Counted from the first letter of the stretch, positions 1 through 9,213 are shown. The stretch is DNA of 64,000 nucleotides from Motiliproteus sp. MSK22-1 (GCF_001968815.1 NZ_MIEQ01000078.1:1-64000); one strand, 5' to 3'. A program made the numbers and translations. The notes: generated from the sequence alone by a model not told the origin.

Positions 1-59
1 TTCAGAGATCATGACCTTAGCTGGCGAGCAGCCCTGGTAACAGGTGGGGTTTATTTACC

Positions 60-495
60 GCTTACGATAATACAGCGCCTTACCCAATGCGCTTTTTGGC
101 GGCACCTGTGGCAATGATTTTTCCAGCCATTTTCGCAGATTCGCTAGTATCTTCTGGCTTTGCTGCTGGCGGACCTCCAATTGCTTGTCTGGTGGCTGAT
201 CAGTGATCTGCTTTTCGATCCGGTACAGCTTCTGGATATAAGATAGCCCCATTTGGGCCTTCCCGGCTTTTGGGGCTTTCCCTGGGCTTTAATCGCTTCA
301 TCAAACTTGCGCCGGGCGTGAGCCCAGCAGCCCTGGTTGATTACTCCATCCTGACGCCCGATCGCTGCGTACCCTTCATAGCCATCGGTTTGCAGATATC
401 CTTTATAACCGGCTAGCAATCGCTCAGAAACACTGCCGCTACGGCTGGGGTCGTAGTCAAAGAGTGTCACCCGTTGGTCGCTATTGCCTCCAACC
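60..495 (-). pseudogene. IS66-family transposase (TnpC) remnant
   Basis: Two overlapping minus-strand reading frames together give the middle of an IS66-type DDE transposase. The upstream frame (about 495 to 265) carries LFDYDPSRSG, a DGYEGYA block and GCWAHARRKFDEA, all hallmarks of the IS66 catalytic domain. It then shifts frame at an A/C-rich stretch near 260-290, after which KAQMGLSYIQKLYRIEKQ continues the family pattern. The second frame stops at about position 58, after a KALYY segment, where an intact transposase would go on to its C-terminal acidic residue and IDNNRAE-like motif. Homology also fades upstream of about 495. No terminal inverted repeats or tnpA/tnpB genes are visible. 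This is a decayed internal fragment and cannot encode an active enzyme. Confidence 0.85.
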
Positions 496-643
496 GAGAG
501 GACAAGCTATATGACGACAGGGATGTTGCTGCAGAAGCATAGATAGATACCATGCAATCGAATTTGCGCACTACAATATGCACTAAAAATCAGGAAGGCA
601 TTATTATAAGTAGGATGTTTTTCGTGTAACTGTTTGATTTTAT

Positions 644-720
644 TGGCGCGCCTGGAGGGATTCGAACCCCCGACCAACAGGATCGGAACCTGCTACTCTA
701 TCCAGCTGAGCTACAGGCGC
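644..720 (-). tRNA. tRNA-Arg (anticodon CCG)
   Basis: The minus strand folds as a complete cloverleaf. A 7-bp acceptor stem (GCGCCTG with CAGGCGC), a D arm GCTC/GAGT, a 5-bp anticodon stem closing the loop TTCCGAT, and a T arm with TTCGAAT are all present. The anticodon is CCG, which reads the arginine codon CGG. The 3' CCA is encoded in the DNA (644-646). A promoter-like pair of hexamers lies just upstream at 747-775. The gene sits about 150 bases from the IS66 remnant, so it may have been a junction for past insertions, but no attachment-site duplication is visible. Confidence 0.96.
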
Positions 721-746
721 ACAGGGAACTCTTTCGAGAGGGACGT

Positions 747-775
747 ATTCTACTCAGGTCGTTTGTTTCCAGCAA
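747..775 (-). promoter_or_regulatory. Sigma-70 promoter for tRNA-Arg
   Basis: On the minus strand TTGCTG (770-775) and TAGAAT (747-752) are separated by exactly 17 bases. A GC-rich discriminator (ACGTCCCTC) follows before the tRNA, as is usual for stable-RNA promoters under stringent control. Transcription would start near 740, about 20 bases before the mature tRNA 5' end. Confidence 0.7.
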
Positions 776-870
776 GCACTAAAACCTGCGTTCTACCCCA
801 TCCAGAGTCATTTAACAGTCTACTTGTTGTTCGTTGGGATAAGTAATTTAGTTGCTCATGGAGGGGATCT

Positions 871-1129
871 TTAGAGCGGGTATTTGATTGTCGATAACAA
901 GATCACTAAAGCTAGAGTTAAGGCAAAACCAATAACTGTCTTAAGAATAATGTTTGGCCATTTTCGATTTCTGCTTCGTAATTCCAACTCATATTGCAGC
1001 ATCCCTATGTTATCGTGGTAGCCTAGCAGCTCTGATTTTCTTGATCATTTTTTGATCCATTGACAGCAGTACGGCACAGACGTATTTGCTTTCTTCGCTG
1101 AGTCTTTTCTCTGGTCCGTGTTCTGACAC
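871..1129 (-). pseudogene. Small membrane protein gene, apparently split by a frameshift
   Basis: The minus strand has a GTG start at 1127-1129 with a good ribosome-binding site (GAAGAAGG, 7 bases before). This frame gives a charged 39-residue product that ends at 1010 and contains LLSMDQKMIKKI. A second frame is open from about 1044 to the stop at 871. It reads SELLGYHDNIGMLQYELELR, then a basic stretch, one hydrophobic helix (FALTLALVILLS) and a short tail. Joining the two at the A-rich tract near 1040 gives about 84 residues: a soluble N-terminal part and a single C-terminal membrane segment. The second frame alone would start at ATG 1000-1002 with a poorly placed binding site (43 aa). It may be a decayed gene, a sequencing error or a recoded gene. 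The family is not recognised. Confidence 0.4.
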
Positions 1130-1268
1130 CTGATATCCTTCTTCTCTACGAATGTGTTGTTAATCATACAATTAAAGATAAGTCTGCAAAAGTGGGTCTG
1201 CTGGACGGGCTTTAAGTTTATAAGTCTGGCAAAATACCGGTATTACTGCTGCGAGTTGATTTCTTTTA

Positions 1269-1730
1269 ATGCCGATAAACATTCTTGGCAGCTCTGAACC
1301 TGAGCTTGTTCTCTACCTTCCAAATCCTCCATTATTGCCTTCGGAACAGCTAATGGGTGCCTCAGGCTCGGGGCTGAATATCCCGGAGTTGATTGAATTG
1401 AACGGTAATCACTGGCGCAAGATTCTGACGATTTTGGCAAAGATCTGCGCTCCTGATGGTGATTGGCGACAGTATCGCGATCATCAGTTGCTTAAGCAAA
1501 AAGAAGCTGTCTGTTTTGGTGACTCGCTGTTGTCTCAGCCTGCTCAACACTTAGTGGCTGGAAAGGCAAGTTGGGAGCGTCTAGGGTTGGAGACGCATGA
1601 TTTTGTGGCCGTTGATGACCAACAGCGGGCGTGGAAGCGAGATCAGGTATTTTTGGTTCCGTATCTCGATTATCGACAATTTCCCAATGCACTCGTGGAT
1701 AAGATCAAACACTGCTTGAATGTCACTTAA
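1269..1730 (+). CDS. Conserved hypothetical protein (153 aa)
   Basis: This is a complete ORF of 153 codons with no signal peptide or membrane segment. The middle contains ELNGNHWRKILTILAKIC, then a cysteine-containing block EAVCFGDSLLS, and the C-terminus has FLVPYLDYRQFPN. The mix of conserved-looking aromatic and charged residues, with no low-complexity sequence, suggests a folded cytosolic domain. It may belong to a small domain-of-unknown-function family found in Vibrio and related marine bacteria, but I cannot name it with confidence. It stands alone: the next gene on the same strand begins about 220 bases later. A weak GGTATTACTGC stretch precedes the ATG, with no strong ribosome-binding site. 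Confidence 0.65.
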   Translation: MPINILGSSEPELVLYLPNPPLLPSEQLMGASGSGLNIPELIELNGNHWRKILTILAKICAPDGDWRQYRDHQLLKQKEAVCFGDSLLSQPAQHLVAGKASWERLGLETHDFVAVDDQQRAWKRDQVFLVPYLDYRQFPNALVDKIKHCLNVT

Positions 1731-1951
1731 TCTATGCTGCCTGCTCGCTAAGCTGCGAAAGGTTTGGTCAGCGCCTGCTATCTCCCCTTTACATCCTCAT
1801 TGTTGACGGTTTATCTGAACTATACTTGTTATTGTTCTTATCGCTGTATGCAGGGCTTTGTGACTCGGGCTTGCTCGTTGTTCAGTCTGGGGACAATAAC
1901 GGCCGTGCAGTTAACACCGGTACCTGATGATAATGGTACTTGAGATACGTC

Positions 1952-2281
1952 ATGGTCCCTCCTATGAAATTTCAAAAGAAGACCGTCTACATCTATGAGA
2001 TAAACGGTAAAGAAAAGATCAAAATTACCAATGCTGTTGATGCCAAGAAATGGGACGAAATATTTGCGGTTGCCGAGAAATTGGACGCTGTGCTGCAAAA
2101 GAATGATTTGGGCTTTAAGCTGGACGATAATGAACGTAGTGAGCTTTGTCTCTATCTGGCAAAAAATAAGGATGAAATCTCAGCCGCGTTAAAAGACTCT
2201 CCCGGTAAAGCTGAAGTGATGGATCGGATAGAAGTTCCCGAACCTGCTATTCCATCCTCCAAGGATGGTTTTAGCCTCTAA
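1952..2281 (+). CDS. yebG: YebG-family protein
   Basis: The product (109 aa from ATG 1952) matches YebG in layout: an N-terminal strand TVYIYEINGKEKIKITNAVDA, a helix KKWDEIFAVAEKLDAVL, then LDDNERSELCLYLAKNKDEI and a variable acidic tail. In E. coli YebG is a small SOS-inducible protein of unclear function. An in-frame TTG at 1940 would extend it by four residues, and ATG 1964 would shorten it by four. The binding site before 1952 is weak (TTGAGA), so the start is uncertain. No convincing LexA box (CTGT-N8-ACAG) is seen in the 200 bases upstream, so SOS control is not supported here. Confidence 0.72.
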   Translation: MVPPMKFQKKTVYIYEINGKEKIKITNAVDAKKWDEIFAVAEKLDAVLQKNDLGFKLDDNERSELCLYLAKNKDEISAALKDSPGKAEVMDRIEVPEPAIPSSKDGFSL

Positions 2282-2513
2282 ATATGGCGTTAATGTTTGT
2301 TGGACTCTTTGAGTAAGAAGGGTAGGTAGGCATACTTTGTTACCTATCTGTCTGCTCTTGCTTTCGTTCGTATAGTTCCGTCCGTATTTCTTGTGCCTCA
2401 TCCTCTGCTTTTAAAAATACAGGTCCGATTATGGCCAGCAATCCAGTTGTCGGGCGATTACATTATGCGAGAGTTGTTGATATTTACCTGATCTTAACGT
2501 TGAGCCATACCTA

Positions 2514-3422
2514 ATGACTGCTATCAATGTCCGAGACTTAATTTTGCTGGCTGCCCTTTGGGGAGCATCATTTCTCTTTATGCGAATGGGGGCTGGAGAG
2601 TTTGGCCCCATTCCTCTGATTGAGCTTCGAGTTGGCATTGCGGCACTTTTTTTGCTGCCGATGCTGTCCTGGCGGCGAGATCTTCCAATATTGAGAGAAA
2701 ATGGGCTGGCATTGCTTATCGTTGGTGCGACCAACTCGGCATTACCTTTCTGTCTGATTGCCTATTCGATGCTTTATGTAACGGCCGGGTTTGCATCGAT
2801 ACTGAATGCGACGGCCCCCATGTTTGGGGCAATTATCGCCTTTATCTGGTATCAGCAGCGGATGACCCTGTTTCAACTGGCTGGTTTGTCGATTGGTTTT
2901 GCGGGTGTGGTTTTACTGGTCTGGGGAAGGGCTTCATTCAATTTGGCTGGTGATTCTATTTTGGGTGATGAAACCATAGCGATTGCTGCAGGGCTTGTAG
3001 CCGCACTTTTTTATGGAATTGCTGCCAACTATTCAAAGTCACGATTAAGTGCTGTCAGTCCCTTGGTTAATGCAACCGGAAGTCAGGTGGGGGCCGCTCT
3101 GTTATTGCTGCCGTTTGCACTGCTAACCTGGCCTCAGCAATCCCCACCGCTAATGAGTTGGTTGGCGGTCATAGTTCTAGGGGTAGCTTGCACGGGTATT
3201 GCTTACTTACTCTACTTCAGGTTGATTGCTTCTGCCGGGCCGCAAAAAGCGATTGCGGTGACTTATCTGGTTCCGGCGTTTGGCATGGTCTGGGGGGCGT
3301 TCTTTCTGGAGGAAACTATTACTCTGGAAATGATCCTGGCTTGCGCTGTGATTCTGTTGGGGACGGCGTTAACTACAGGGATGTTAAAGCCCCAGGCTTT
3401 GCGGCTGATCTGGGGCAGATAA
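2514..3422 (+). CDS. EamA-family (DMT) transporter
   Basis: This 302-residue protein is almost entirely hydrophobic and shows about ten membrane helices arranged as two EamA repeats. The first begins at residue 8 (LILLAALWGASFLFMRMGAG), the second near residue 155 (IAIAAGLVAALFYGIAANYSK). The WGASF motif and the late PVFGMVWGAFFLEE-like segment (PAFGMVWGAFFLEE) are typical of drug/metabolite exporters of the RhaT/YdcZ superfamily. Such proteins export amino acids, nucleosides or other small metabolites from the inner membrane, and the substrate cannot be read from sequence. It stands alone, converging on the rep gene downstream. Confidence 0.88.
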   Translation: MTAINVRDLILLAALWGASFLFMRMGAGEFGPIPLIELRVGIAALFLLPMLSWRRDLPILRENGLALLIVGATNSALPFCLIAYSMLYVTAGFASILNATAPMFGAIIAFIWYQQRMTLFQLAGLSIGFAGVVLLVWGRASFNLAGDSILGDETIAIAAGLVAALFYGIAANYSKSRLSAVSPLVNATGSQVGAALLLLPFALLTWPQQSPPLMSWLAVIVLGVACTGIAYLLYFRLIASAGPQKAIAVTYLVPAFGMVWGAFFLEETITLEMILACAVILLGTALTTGMLKPQALRLIWGR

Positions 3423-3528
3423 ACATCGCTGTAATTTGGCCATGGTTTAGCTTAGCTATTGCATCTCGCAACTAAGTTATTCGATGTAATCATTTAGTTA
3501 CTAGCCGTCTGGTTAGATGCTGTCTGAC

Positions 3529-5547
3529 CTAAAAATCACTCAGCAGATCTTTGAGTCCGCTGAGAGTCGCCCGGCCTCGCGCCGCATTGGCTTCGGGGCT
3601 TGTTTCGTTACGGCCTTCCCATTCCAGGTCTTCTTCCGGTAGTTCGTCCAGAAAACGGCTGGGAGAGGTATCAGATACCTCTCCAAATTGCTTGCGCTGC
3701 TTAGCCAGTGTCATTGTCAGGGTTTTCCTCGCTCGGGTAATACCCACGTAGGCAAGCCGACGCTCTTCATCAATAAAGTCATCTTCAATACTGTTCCGGT
3801 GAGGCAGTATCTCTTCCTCGAGTCCCATCAGGAAAACGTGAGGAAACTCCAAACCCTTGGACGCATGGAGTGTCATCAGTTGTACACGATCCGAGTCGTC
3901 TTCCTCCTCTTGACGTTCCATCATGTCAATCAGCAGCAGGCGTGCGACGGCCTCATCAATACCAGCATTATCGTCATCTTCTCTTAGCCGTTCCAATGTG
4001 CGTTCCAGTGATTCCACCAAAAACCAGACGTTGGCCATGCGTTTTTCTGCCTGGGCATCACTGCTGCTGTTTTGAGATAACCAGCCCTCATAGTCGATAT
4101 CACGGATCATCTGTTGGATTGTTGTTATCGGGTTATCCCTGTAACAACGTTCGTAAGTTCGTTGCATCCATTCGCCAAACTGACGCAATTTATGGATGCT
4201 TTTTTCGGGTAGCCATTGAGAAAGCCCTACTTCTGAGCAGGCCGCAAATAAACTTATGTTGCGTTCGCCCGCATAATGACTGAGCTTTTCCAATGTACCG
4301 GGCCCAATTTCCCGTCGGGGGAGATTGATGATGCGTAGAAAGGCATTATCATCATCCGGATTAATCAGTACTTTCAGATAGGACATAACATCCTTTACTT
4401 CTGCGCGTGAGAAAAAAGAGGTTCCGCCACTGATTTTGTAAGGAATCTGATAGTTCTGTAATTTCATTTCGATCAGCCGGGACTGGTGGTTGCCACGATA
4501 GAGTACGGCATAGTCCTTATAGCTGTTCTTTCTCCGCATTCTCTGGTCGATGATTTCTGTGGCAATCCGATCTGACTCGGCGTCTTCGTTACGGCAGAAA
4601 ATAACTTTCAAGGGCTCACCAACACCCATGTCACTCCAGAGCTTTTTCTCAAACTCATGAGGGTTATTGGCGATTAGTACGTTGGCAGCTTTTAGAATGC
4701 GGCTGGTGGAACGGTAATTCTGTTCAAGCATGACGACTTTCAAGCTTGGGAAGTCATGTTTTAACTGCATCAGGTTTTCAGGGCGGGCACCGCGCCATGC
4801 ATAGATTGATTGATCATCATCACCGACGACGGTCAGGCCTGTACGGTGACCTACCAGCAATTTAACCAGCAGGTACTGGCTGATATTGGTGTCCTGATAT
4901 TCGTCTACCAACAGGTAATGAATGCGCTGTTGCCATCGATTCAGCACTTCTGGATTGTTTTTAAACAGCAGAGTGGGAATCAAAATCAGATCATCAAAAT
5001 CAACCCCGTTATAAGCCCTTAGCTGTCGGTTGTAATTCTCATAGACCCTTGCCGCCAACTCTTCGTTAGGGTTCTGGGCTATTTCTTGTGCCTGTTTGGG
5101 CCCAACCAAGTCATTTTTCCAGTTGGAGATACTGTGCTGGATATAGTCCACCAGATCAGTTTCATCGAGGGAGTCCCGCATCATCAGATCACGGATCATT
5201 GATGAAGCGTCCTGAGCATCAAATATTGAAAAACCCGGTTTAAAGCCTAAAAGTTTATGCTCTTTGCGAATGATATTGAGCCCAAGGTTATGAAAGGTAG
5301 AAACGGTTAATCCTCGAGAGGCAGGTCCCTTAACAAGCTTCCCAACGCGTTCTTTCATTTCCCTTGAGGCTTTATTGGTAAAGGTAACAGCAGCTATATG
5401 GCGAGCTTTGATGCCACATTCTTCAATCAGATAGGCAATCTTACGGGTGATAACACTGGTTTTGCCACTTCCGGCACCAGCTAGAACGAGTAATGGTCCA
5501 CCTACGTAGTGGACTGCCTCACTTTGACGGGGATTAAGCTGACTCAC
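3529..5547 (-). CDS. rep: ATP-dependent DNA helicase Rep
   Basis: At 672 residues this matches the family length (E. coli Rep is 673). It is an SF1A 3'-5' helicase that clears proteins ahead of the replication fork. Visible motifs in order are Walker A GAGSGKT (residues 24-30), TFTNKASREMKERV (Ia), DEYQDTN (II), GDDDQSIYAWRGA (III), EQNYRST (IV), LMTLHASKGLEFPHV (V) and YVGITRARKTL (VI). Compared with the UvrD paralogue at 30.3 kb, it lacks the long C-terminal Tudor-like tail, which supports Rep. The ATG is followed by SQLNPRQ, the standard Rep N-terminus. It is divergent from the c-di-GMP gene at 5.9 kb and monocistronic. Confidence 0.97.
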   Translation of the reverse strand: MSQLNPRQSEAVHYVGGPLLVLAGAGSGKTSVITRKIAYLIEECGIKARHIAAVTFTNKASREMKERVGKLVKGPASRGLTVSTFHNLGLNIIRKEHKLLGFKPGFSIFDAQDASSMIRDLMMRDSLDETDLVDYIQHSISNWKNDLVGPKQAQEIAQNPNEELAARVYENYNRQLRAYNGVDFDDLILIPTLLFKNNPEVLNRWQQRIHYLLVDEYQDTNISQYLLVKLLVGHRTGLTVVGDDDQSIYAWRGARPENLMQLKHDFPSLKVVMLEQNYRSTSRILKAANVLIANNPHEFEKKLWSDMGVGEPLKVIFCRNEDAESDRIATEIIDQRMRRKNSYKDYAVLYRGNHQSRLIEMKLQNYQIPYKISGGTSFFSRAEVKDVMSYLKVLINPDDDNAFLRIINLPRREIGPGTLEKLSHYAGERNISLFAACSEVGLSQWLPEKSIHKLRQFGEWMQRTYERCYRDNPITTIQQMIRDIDYEGWLSQNSSSDAQAEKRMANVWFLVESLERTLERLREDDDNAGIDEAVARLLLIDMMERQEEEDDSDRVQLMTLHASKGLEFPHVFLMGLEEEILPHRNSIEDDFIDEERRLAYVGITRARKTLTMTLAKQRKQFGEVSDTSPSRFLDELPEEDLEWEGRNETSPEANAARGRATLSGLKDLLSDF

Positions 5548-5919
5548 AAAAAAACCTAAATATAATGAATCCCGGGCCGATAGCTACCGGATGTAGCTGC
5601 CGAAAAACTAATAACGGAAAGTAACGATTGGAAGCAGCATTGTATCAGTCAGGATAAGTATCGAGAATGACCAGATGAGTATCGATCTTGTTTTACCTAG
5701 CACTGCTTGCTTGACATTAAGCTTGACAAGATATAAAACAGTTGCTTGAAGCGTAAACTTAAAGTAATACTCTAACTTTGTATTGGAACGGGTCGAACAA
5801 ATTGGTGTTCTCCGTCTAAATATGTAACCCTGTTTGCTCGGGAAGGGACCAGCAGCAGACAGTCGTGGGTCAATGTCTCTATGTCATCGATTGAATACAG
5901 TATTGGAAAAAATAGTACT
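5548..5919. other. Intergenic region between rep and the REC-EAL gene
   Basis: This 370-base divergent gap holds the promoters of both flanking genes. On the plus strand TTGACA (5711-5716) and TATAAA (5732-5737) are separated by 15 bases, a slightly short but plausible sigma-70 pair. A second TTGACA-like hexamer (GCTTGACAAG) lies between them. No ORF, RNA fold or repeat stands out elsewhere in the gap. Confidence 0.4.
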
Positions 5920-7623
5920 ATGCGTACTGTTTCGATACTTGTAGTCGATCCTTTTCCTGCCACCTCCCATTTGATACACGATCTCCTGCAGCAGGACAAT
6001 GACAGTCATTATCAGGTCAATTGGTGCACCAGCATCAAAGAGGCACTGACAGAACCGCGGGATCCTCCAGCCGATCTTATTTTTCTTGATCACGGACTGG
6101 AGCAGAGTGAGCATAAGAATTACCTGGGCTTAGCCCGCCGCAACCGATTTCCAATCCCGATCGTATTGATCGGTGACACCATCGATATCAAGGAAGAGCA
6201 GGCTCAGATTGAGGCCGGAGCCTCTGACTATCTGGCTCGGGAAGAACTCACGCTCTATAACCTGAAACGCTCTATCCGTTACGCCTGGGATCTTCAGGAG
6301 CGCGAGTCCCGCATTGCGGAACTTATGGACTATGACGAACTGACGGGGGCTCCCAATCGACAAAACTTTTATGGTCGTCTGATGCAGCGTCTGGATCATG
6401 CCAATGCCAGCGGTCAACAGGTTGGTCTGATGATGCTGAACATTGATGGTTTTAAGAAGGTGAATAATTCCCTTGGCCATCTTATTGGTGATCTGACCAT
6501 CAAGGAAGTGGCGTTACGGCTGCAGCAATCGCTAAAGCCGGGGCAGCAGTTAGCTAGGATCAGTGAAGATCAGTTCACTATCAGTATTATCAGCCGTAAC
6601 GCCCGGGCTGAACTGGAAACCTTGATTGATCGTATTCGACAGCTGCATCGCATGCCTTATCAGCAGCTTGAGCGAAAGGTAATACTTGGTTGTAGTATGG
6701 GCTGTGCTGTTTTCCCGGAAACCGGCCAGGATTTGGATGAACTGCTGCGTCATGCCGGGACAGCGATGCATCAGGCTAAAAAAGAGCGTGGTTCCAGCTT
6801 CCGCTTTTACAGTGAAGGTCTTGATACGGATATCGCCAATCAGATTGCTCTGGAGCCAGAGCTTCTATCTGCGCTACGGCGTCAACAGTTTGTCTTGCAT
6901 TATCAACCTCGAATTGACCTGAACAGTCAGAGTATCGTAGGTGCCGAAGCGCTTATTCGATGGCAGCATCCGACGCGGGGTCTGCTTCATCCCGGTGAAT
7001 TTATTCCGCTGGCGGAGAAAACCGGATTGATAGTGCCCATGGGATATTGGGTCGTGTACCGGGCCTGTAAGGATCTGGAAGCGTTGCAGAGCCAGGGTAT
7101 GGAGCTTCAAAGAATGGGGATTAATCTGTCATTCCGGCAGTTCCAGGATGATACGTTGCTCCCGACAATCCAACGATTAATCAGCCATGCGGATGTGGAC
7201 CCAAGCCTGTTGGAATTCGAATTAACTGAAACAGCTGTTGCGTTGAACGAGGTCCACGTAGGCCATTGTATCCGTGAGTTAAGTAAACTGGGCTTAACTT
7301 TTTCTCTGGACGATTTCGGTACTGGCTATTCTTCCTTTGCTCATCTGCAAAAACTGCCGATCAATACGCTGAAAATTGACCGTTCATTTATCAGCGGCGT
7401 AATCGATAATCCTGATGATGCAGAAATTGTCCGCGCTATCATTAATCTGGCCCACAATTTACGCAAGGATGTGATTGCCGAGGGGGCTGAAACTCCAGAG
7501 CAGGTTGCATTCCTTAAAGATAATCAGTGTGATCAGGTACAGGGCTATTATTATAGCCCACCGGTCAACTTTGAAGCCTTTAGAGAAATGCTCTGTGAAG
7601 GTCTTCAGGAAGCAACCGGCTGA
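5920..7623 (+). CDS. Response-regulator c-di-GMP phosphodiesterase (REC - degenerate GGDEF - EAL)
   Basis: Three domains are visible. REC is at residues 4-115, with acidic pocket residues near VVDP and Asp57 (LIFLD) as likely phosphoacceptor; the usual switch lysine is replaced in DYLARE. A GGDEF domain follows at about 135-295, and an EAL domain at about 310-560. The GGDEF signature is replaced by SEDQF (residues 215-219), so cyclase activity is unlikely. The EAL domain keeps EALIRW, the Asn of INLSF, ELTET, DDFGTGYSS and LKIDRSF, so it should hydrolyse c-di-GMP. ATG 5920 has a GGAAAAA binding site 9 bases upstream; an in-frame ATG at 5881 has none. The position next to rep recalls the Pseudomonas aeruginosa phosphodiesterase ProE, but orthology is unproven. 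Confidence 0.9.
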   Translation: MRTVSILVVDPFPATSHLIHDLLQQDNDSHYQVNWCTSIKEALTEPRDPPADLIFLDHGLEQSEHKNYLGLARRNRFPIPIVLIGDTIDIKEEQAQIEAGASDYLAREELTLYNLKRSIRYAWDLQERESRIAELMDYDELTGAPNRQNFYGRLMQRLDHANASGQQVGLMMLNIDGFKKVNNSLGHLIGDLTIKEVALRLQQSLKPGQQLARISEDQFTISIISRNARAELETLIDRIRQLHRMPYQQLERKVILGCSMGCAVFPETGQDLDELLRHAGTAMHQAKKERGSSFRFYSEGLDTDIANQIALEPELLSALRRQQFVLHYQPRIDLNSQSIVGAEALIRWQHPTRGLLHPGEFIPLAEKTGLIVPMGYWVVYRACKDLEALQSQGMELQRMGINLSFRQFQDDTLLPTIQRLISHADVDPSLLEFELTETAVALNEVHVGHCIRELSKLGLTFSLDDFGTGYSSFAHLQKLPINTLKIDRSFISGVIDNPDDAEIVRAIINLAHNLRKDVIAEGAETPEQVAFLKDNQCDQVQGYYYSPPVNFEAFREMLCEGLQEATG

Positions 7624-7701
7624 CGCCTGCTCTACTATGACCTCTAAGCAATCACCTCTGCGCTACTTCTTCTGAGCTATTTCCGCTGGGCAGAAAGCCG
7701 C

Positions 7702-9213
7702 TTAAGGGCTGGAACTTCTTTCCTGTTTCCGATAACTCAGGGACTCCAGAAGGTGTGATCGTTCAATTATATCTTTACCTTCCAGGTCTGCTAATGTCCG
7801 GGCGACGCGCAATACTCGATGATAAGCTCTTGCTGACAGGCCAAAGTTTTCAAGTGCCTGTTCCATTAATTTTCGGTTTGCTTCTGATAAGCAACAATCC
7901 TGTTCAATTTCTTTTGTATTTAATTGACTGTTCTCTTTGCCACGGCGGTTATACTGGCGTTCTCTAGCATGCTGTACCCGCGCTAAAATTTTGGCTGAAG
8001 CTTCACCCTCCGGGGCTGGAGCTGTTAACTCTCCGTGTTTCAGCGCGACCACTTCGATGTGTAAATCCAGCCTGTCCAGCAGCGGGCCGGAGATACGGCT
8101 TTGATAACGACGAACCTTGTCGGCCGAGCACTGACAACGGCCACTGGAATCACCGGCATAGCCACAGGGGCATGGATTCATGGCGGCGATCATCTGAAAA
8201 CTGGCCGGGTAAGTGACTTGCCGTGAGGCTCTGGATATGCAAATTTCACCGGATTCTAAAGGTTCACGCAGTACTTCCAGCACACGTCGATCAAACTCTG
8301 GTAACTCATCCAGAAACAGAACTCCCTGATGAGCTAAAGATATTTCTCCAGGTTTCGGGGAACTGCCACCACCGACCAAAGCAACTCCGGAGGCTGTGTG
8401 ATGGGGGGCTCGAAAAGGGCGTTGCTGCCATTGCTCGGGGTTTAACGTCTGACCGCTAATGGATCGGATAGCTGCCACCTGTAATTGTTCGGCTCTGGAC
8501 ATTGGCGGCAGCAGGCCTCCCAGTCGACTGGCAAGCATGGTTTTTCCGGTTCCCGGGGGACCTACCATAAGAAGGCTGTGGCGACCTGCTGCGGCCACCT
8601 CTAACGCCCTTTTAGCTTGATACTGGCCTCGCACATCAGCCATATCCTTTGCCGTCTGCGGCGGTACCCTTATCTCAATATAAGGCTCTAATGTTAATGA
8701 TTGCTGACCATTCAAATGAGCACAGACACCAAGCAAGTGATCAGCTCCCAACAGTTTGGCCTGCTCGACCATAGCCGCCTCAACAGCATTTGCTTTGGGT
8801 AACAGTAAGGTTCGACCTGAGCCAGCCACCTGTATTGCTGCAGGAATGGCTCCGGGAACGGGTCGAACCTCACCAGACAGAGCCAGCTCTCCGATGACTT
8901 CGTAATGGTCGAGAACGTTTGCGGGTAATTGTCCTGATGCTGAGAGAATTCCCAAGGCAATTGCCAGGTCATAGCGCCCACCTTCCTTAGGCAAGTCTGC
9001 GGGGGCCAGATTAACAGTGATGCGCCTGAGCGGGTATTCAAACTGGGCATTAATCAGAGCACTGCGGACCCTGTCTTTGCTCTCTTTAACAGCCGTTTCA
9101 GGTAGTCCCACAATGGAGAGGCCTGGCAGGCCGTTTGTCAGGTGAACTTCGACGGTGACTAGTGGGGCTTCGATACCGAGCTGCGCCCGGCTGTGAACAA
9201 TCGCTAAAGACAT
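7702..9213 (-). CDS. comM: ComM/YifB-family AAA+ ATPase (Mg chelatase-like)
   Basis: This 503-residue protein has the ComM layout. An N-terminal Lon-protease-like fold (residues 1-170, starting SLAIVHSRAQLG and containing GLPGLSIVGLPE) is followed by a Mg-chelatase ChlI-type AAA+ core. The core has Walker A GPPGTGKT (218-225) and Walker B VLFLDELPEF. A cysteine cluster around residue 347 (CPCGYAGDSSGRCQC) and a C-terminal helical domain complete it. ComM is a hexameric helicase that drives branch migration during natural transformation in Vibrio and Haemophilus. This indicates recombination of incoming single-stranded DNA. No competence genes are adjacent. It converges with the c-di-GMP gene upstream. 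Confidence 0.95.
   Translation of the reverse strand: MSLAIVHSRAQLGIEAPLVTVEVHLTNGLPGLSIVGLPETAVKESKDRVRSALINAQFEYPLRRITVNLAPADLPKEGGRYDLAIALGILSASGQLPANVLDHYEVIGELALSGEVRPVPGAIPAAIQVAGSGRTLLLPKANAVEAAMVEQAKLLGADHLLGVCAHLNGQQSLTLEPYIEIRVPPQTAKDMADVRGQYQAKRALEVAAAGRHSLLMVGPPGTGKTMLASRLGGLLPPMSRAEQLQVAAIRSISGQTLNPEQWQQRPFRAPHHTASGVALVGGGSSPKPGEISLAHQGVLFLDELPEFDRRVLEVLREPLESGEICISRASRQVTYPASFQMIAAMNPCPCGYAGDSSGRCQCSADKVRRYQSRISGPLLDRLDLHIEVVALKHGELTAPAPEGEASAKILARVQHARERQYNRRGKENSQLNTKEIEQDCCLSEANRKLMEQALENFGLSARAYHRVLRVARTLADLEGKDIIERSHLLESLSYRKQERSSSP

Noticed and set aside
1752-1951. A LexA box ahead of the yebG-like gene
   Set aside because: No sequence fits CTGT-N8-ACAG with few mismatches; GCTGTATGCAGG only looks similar.
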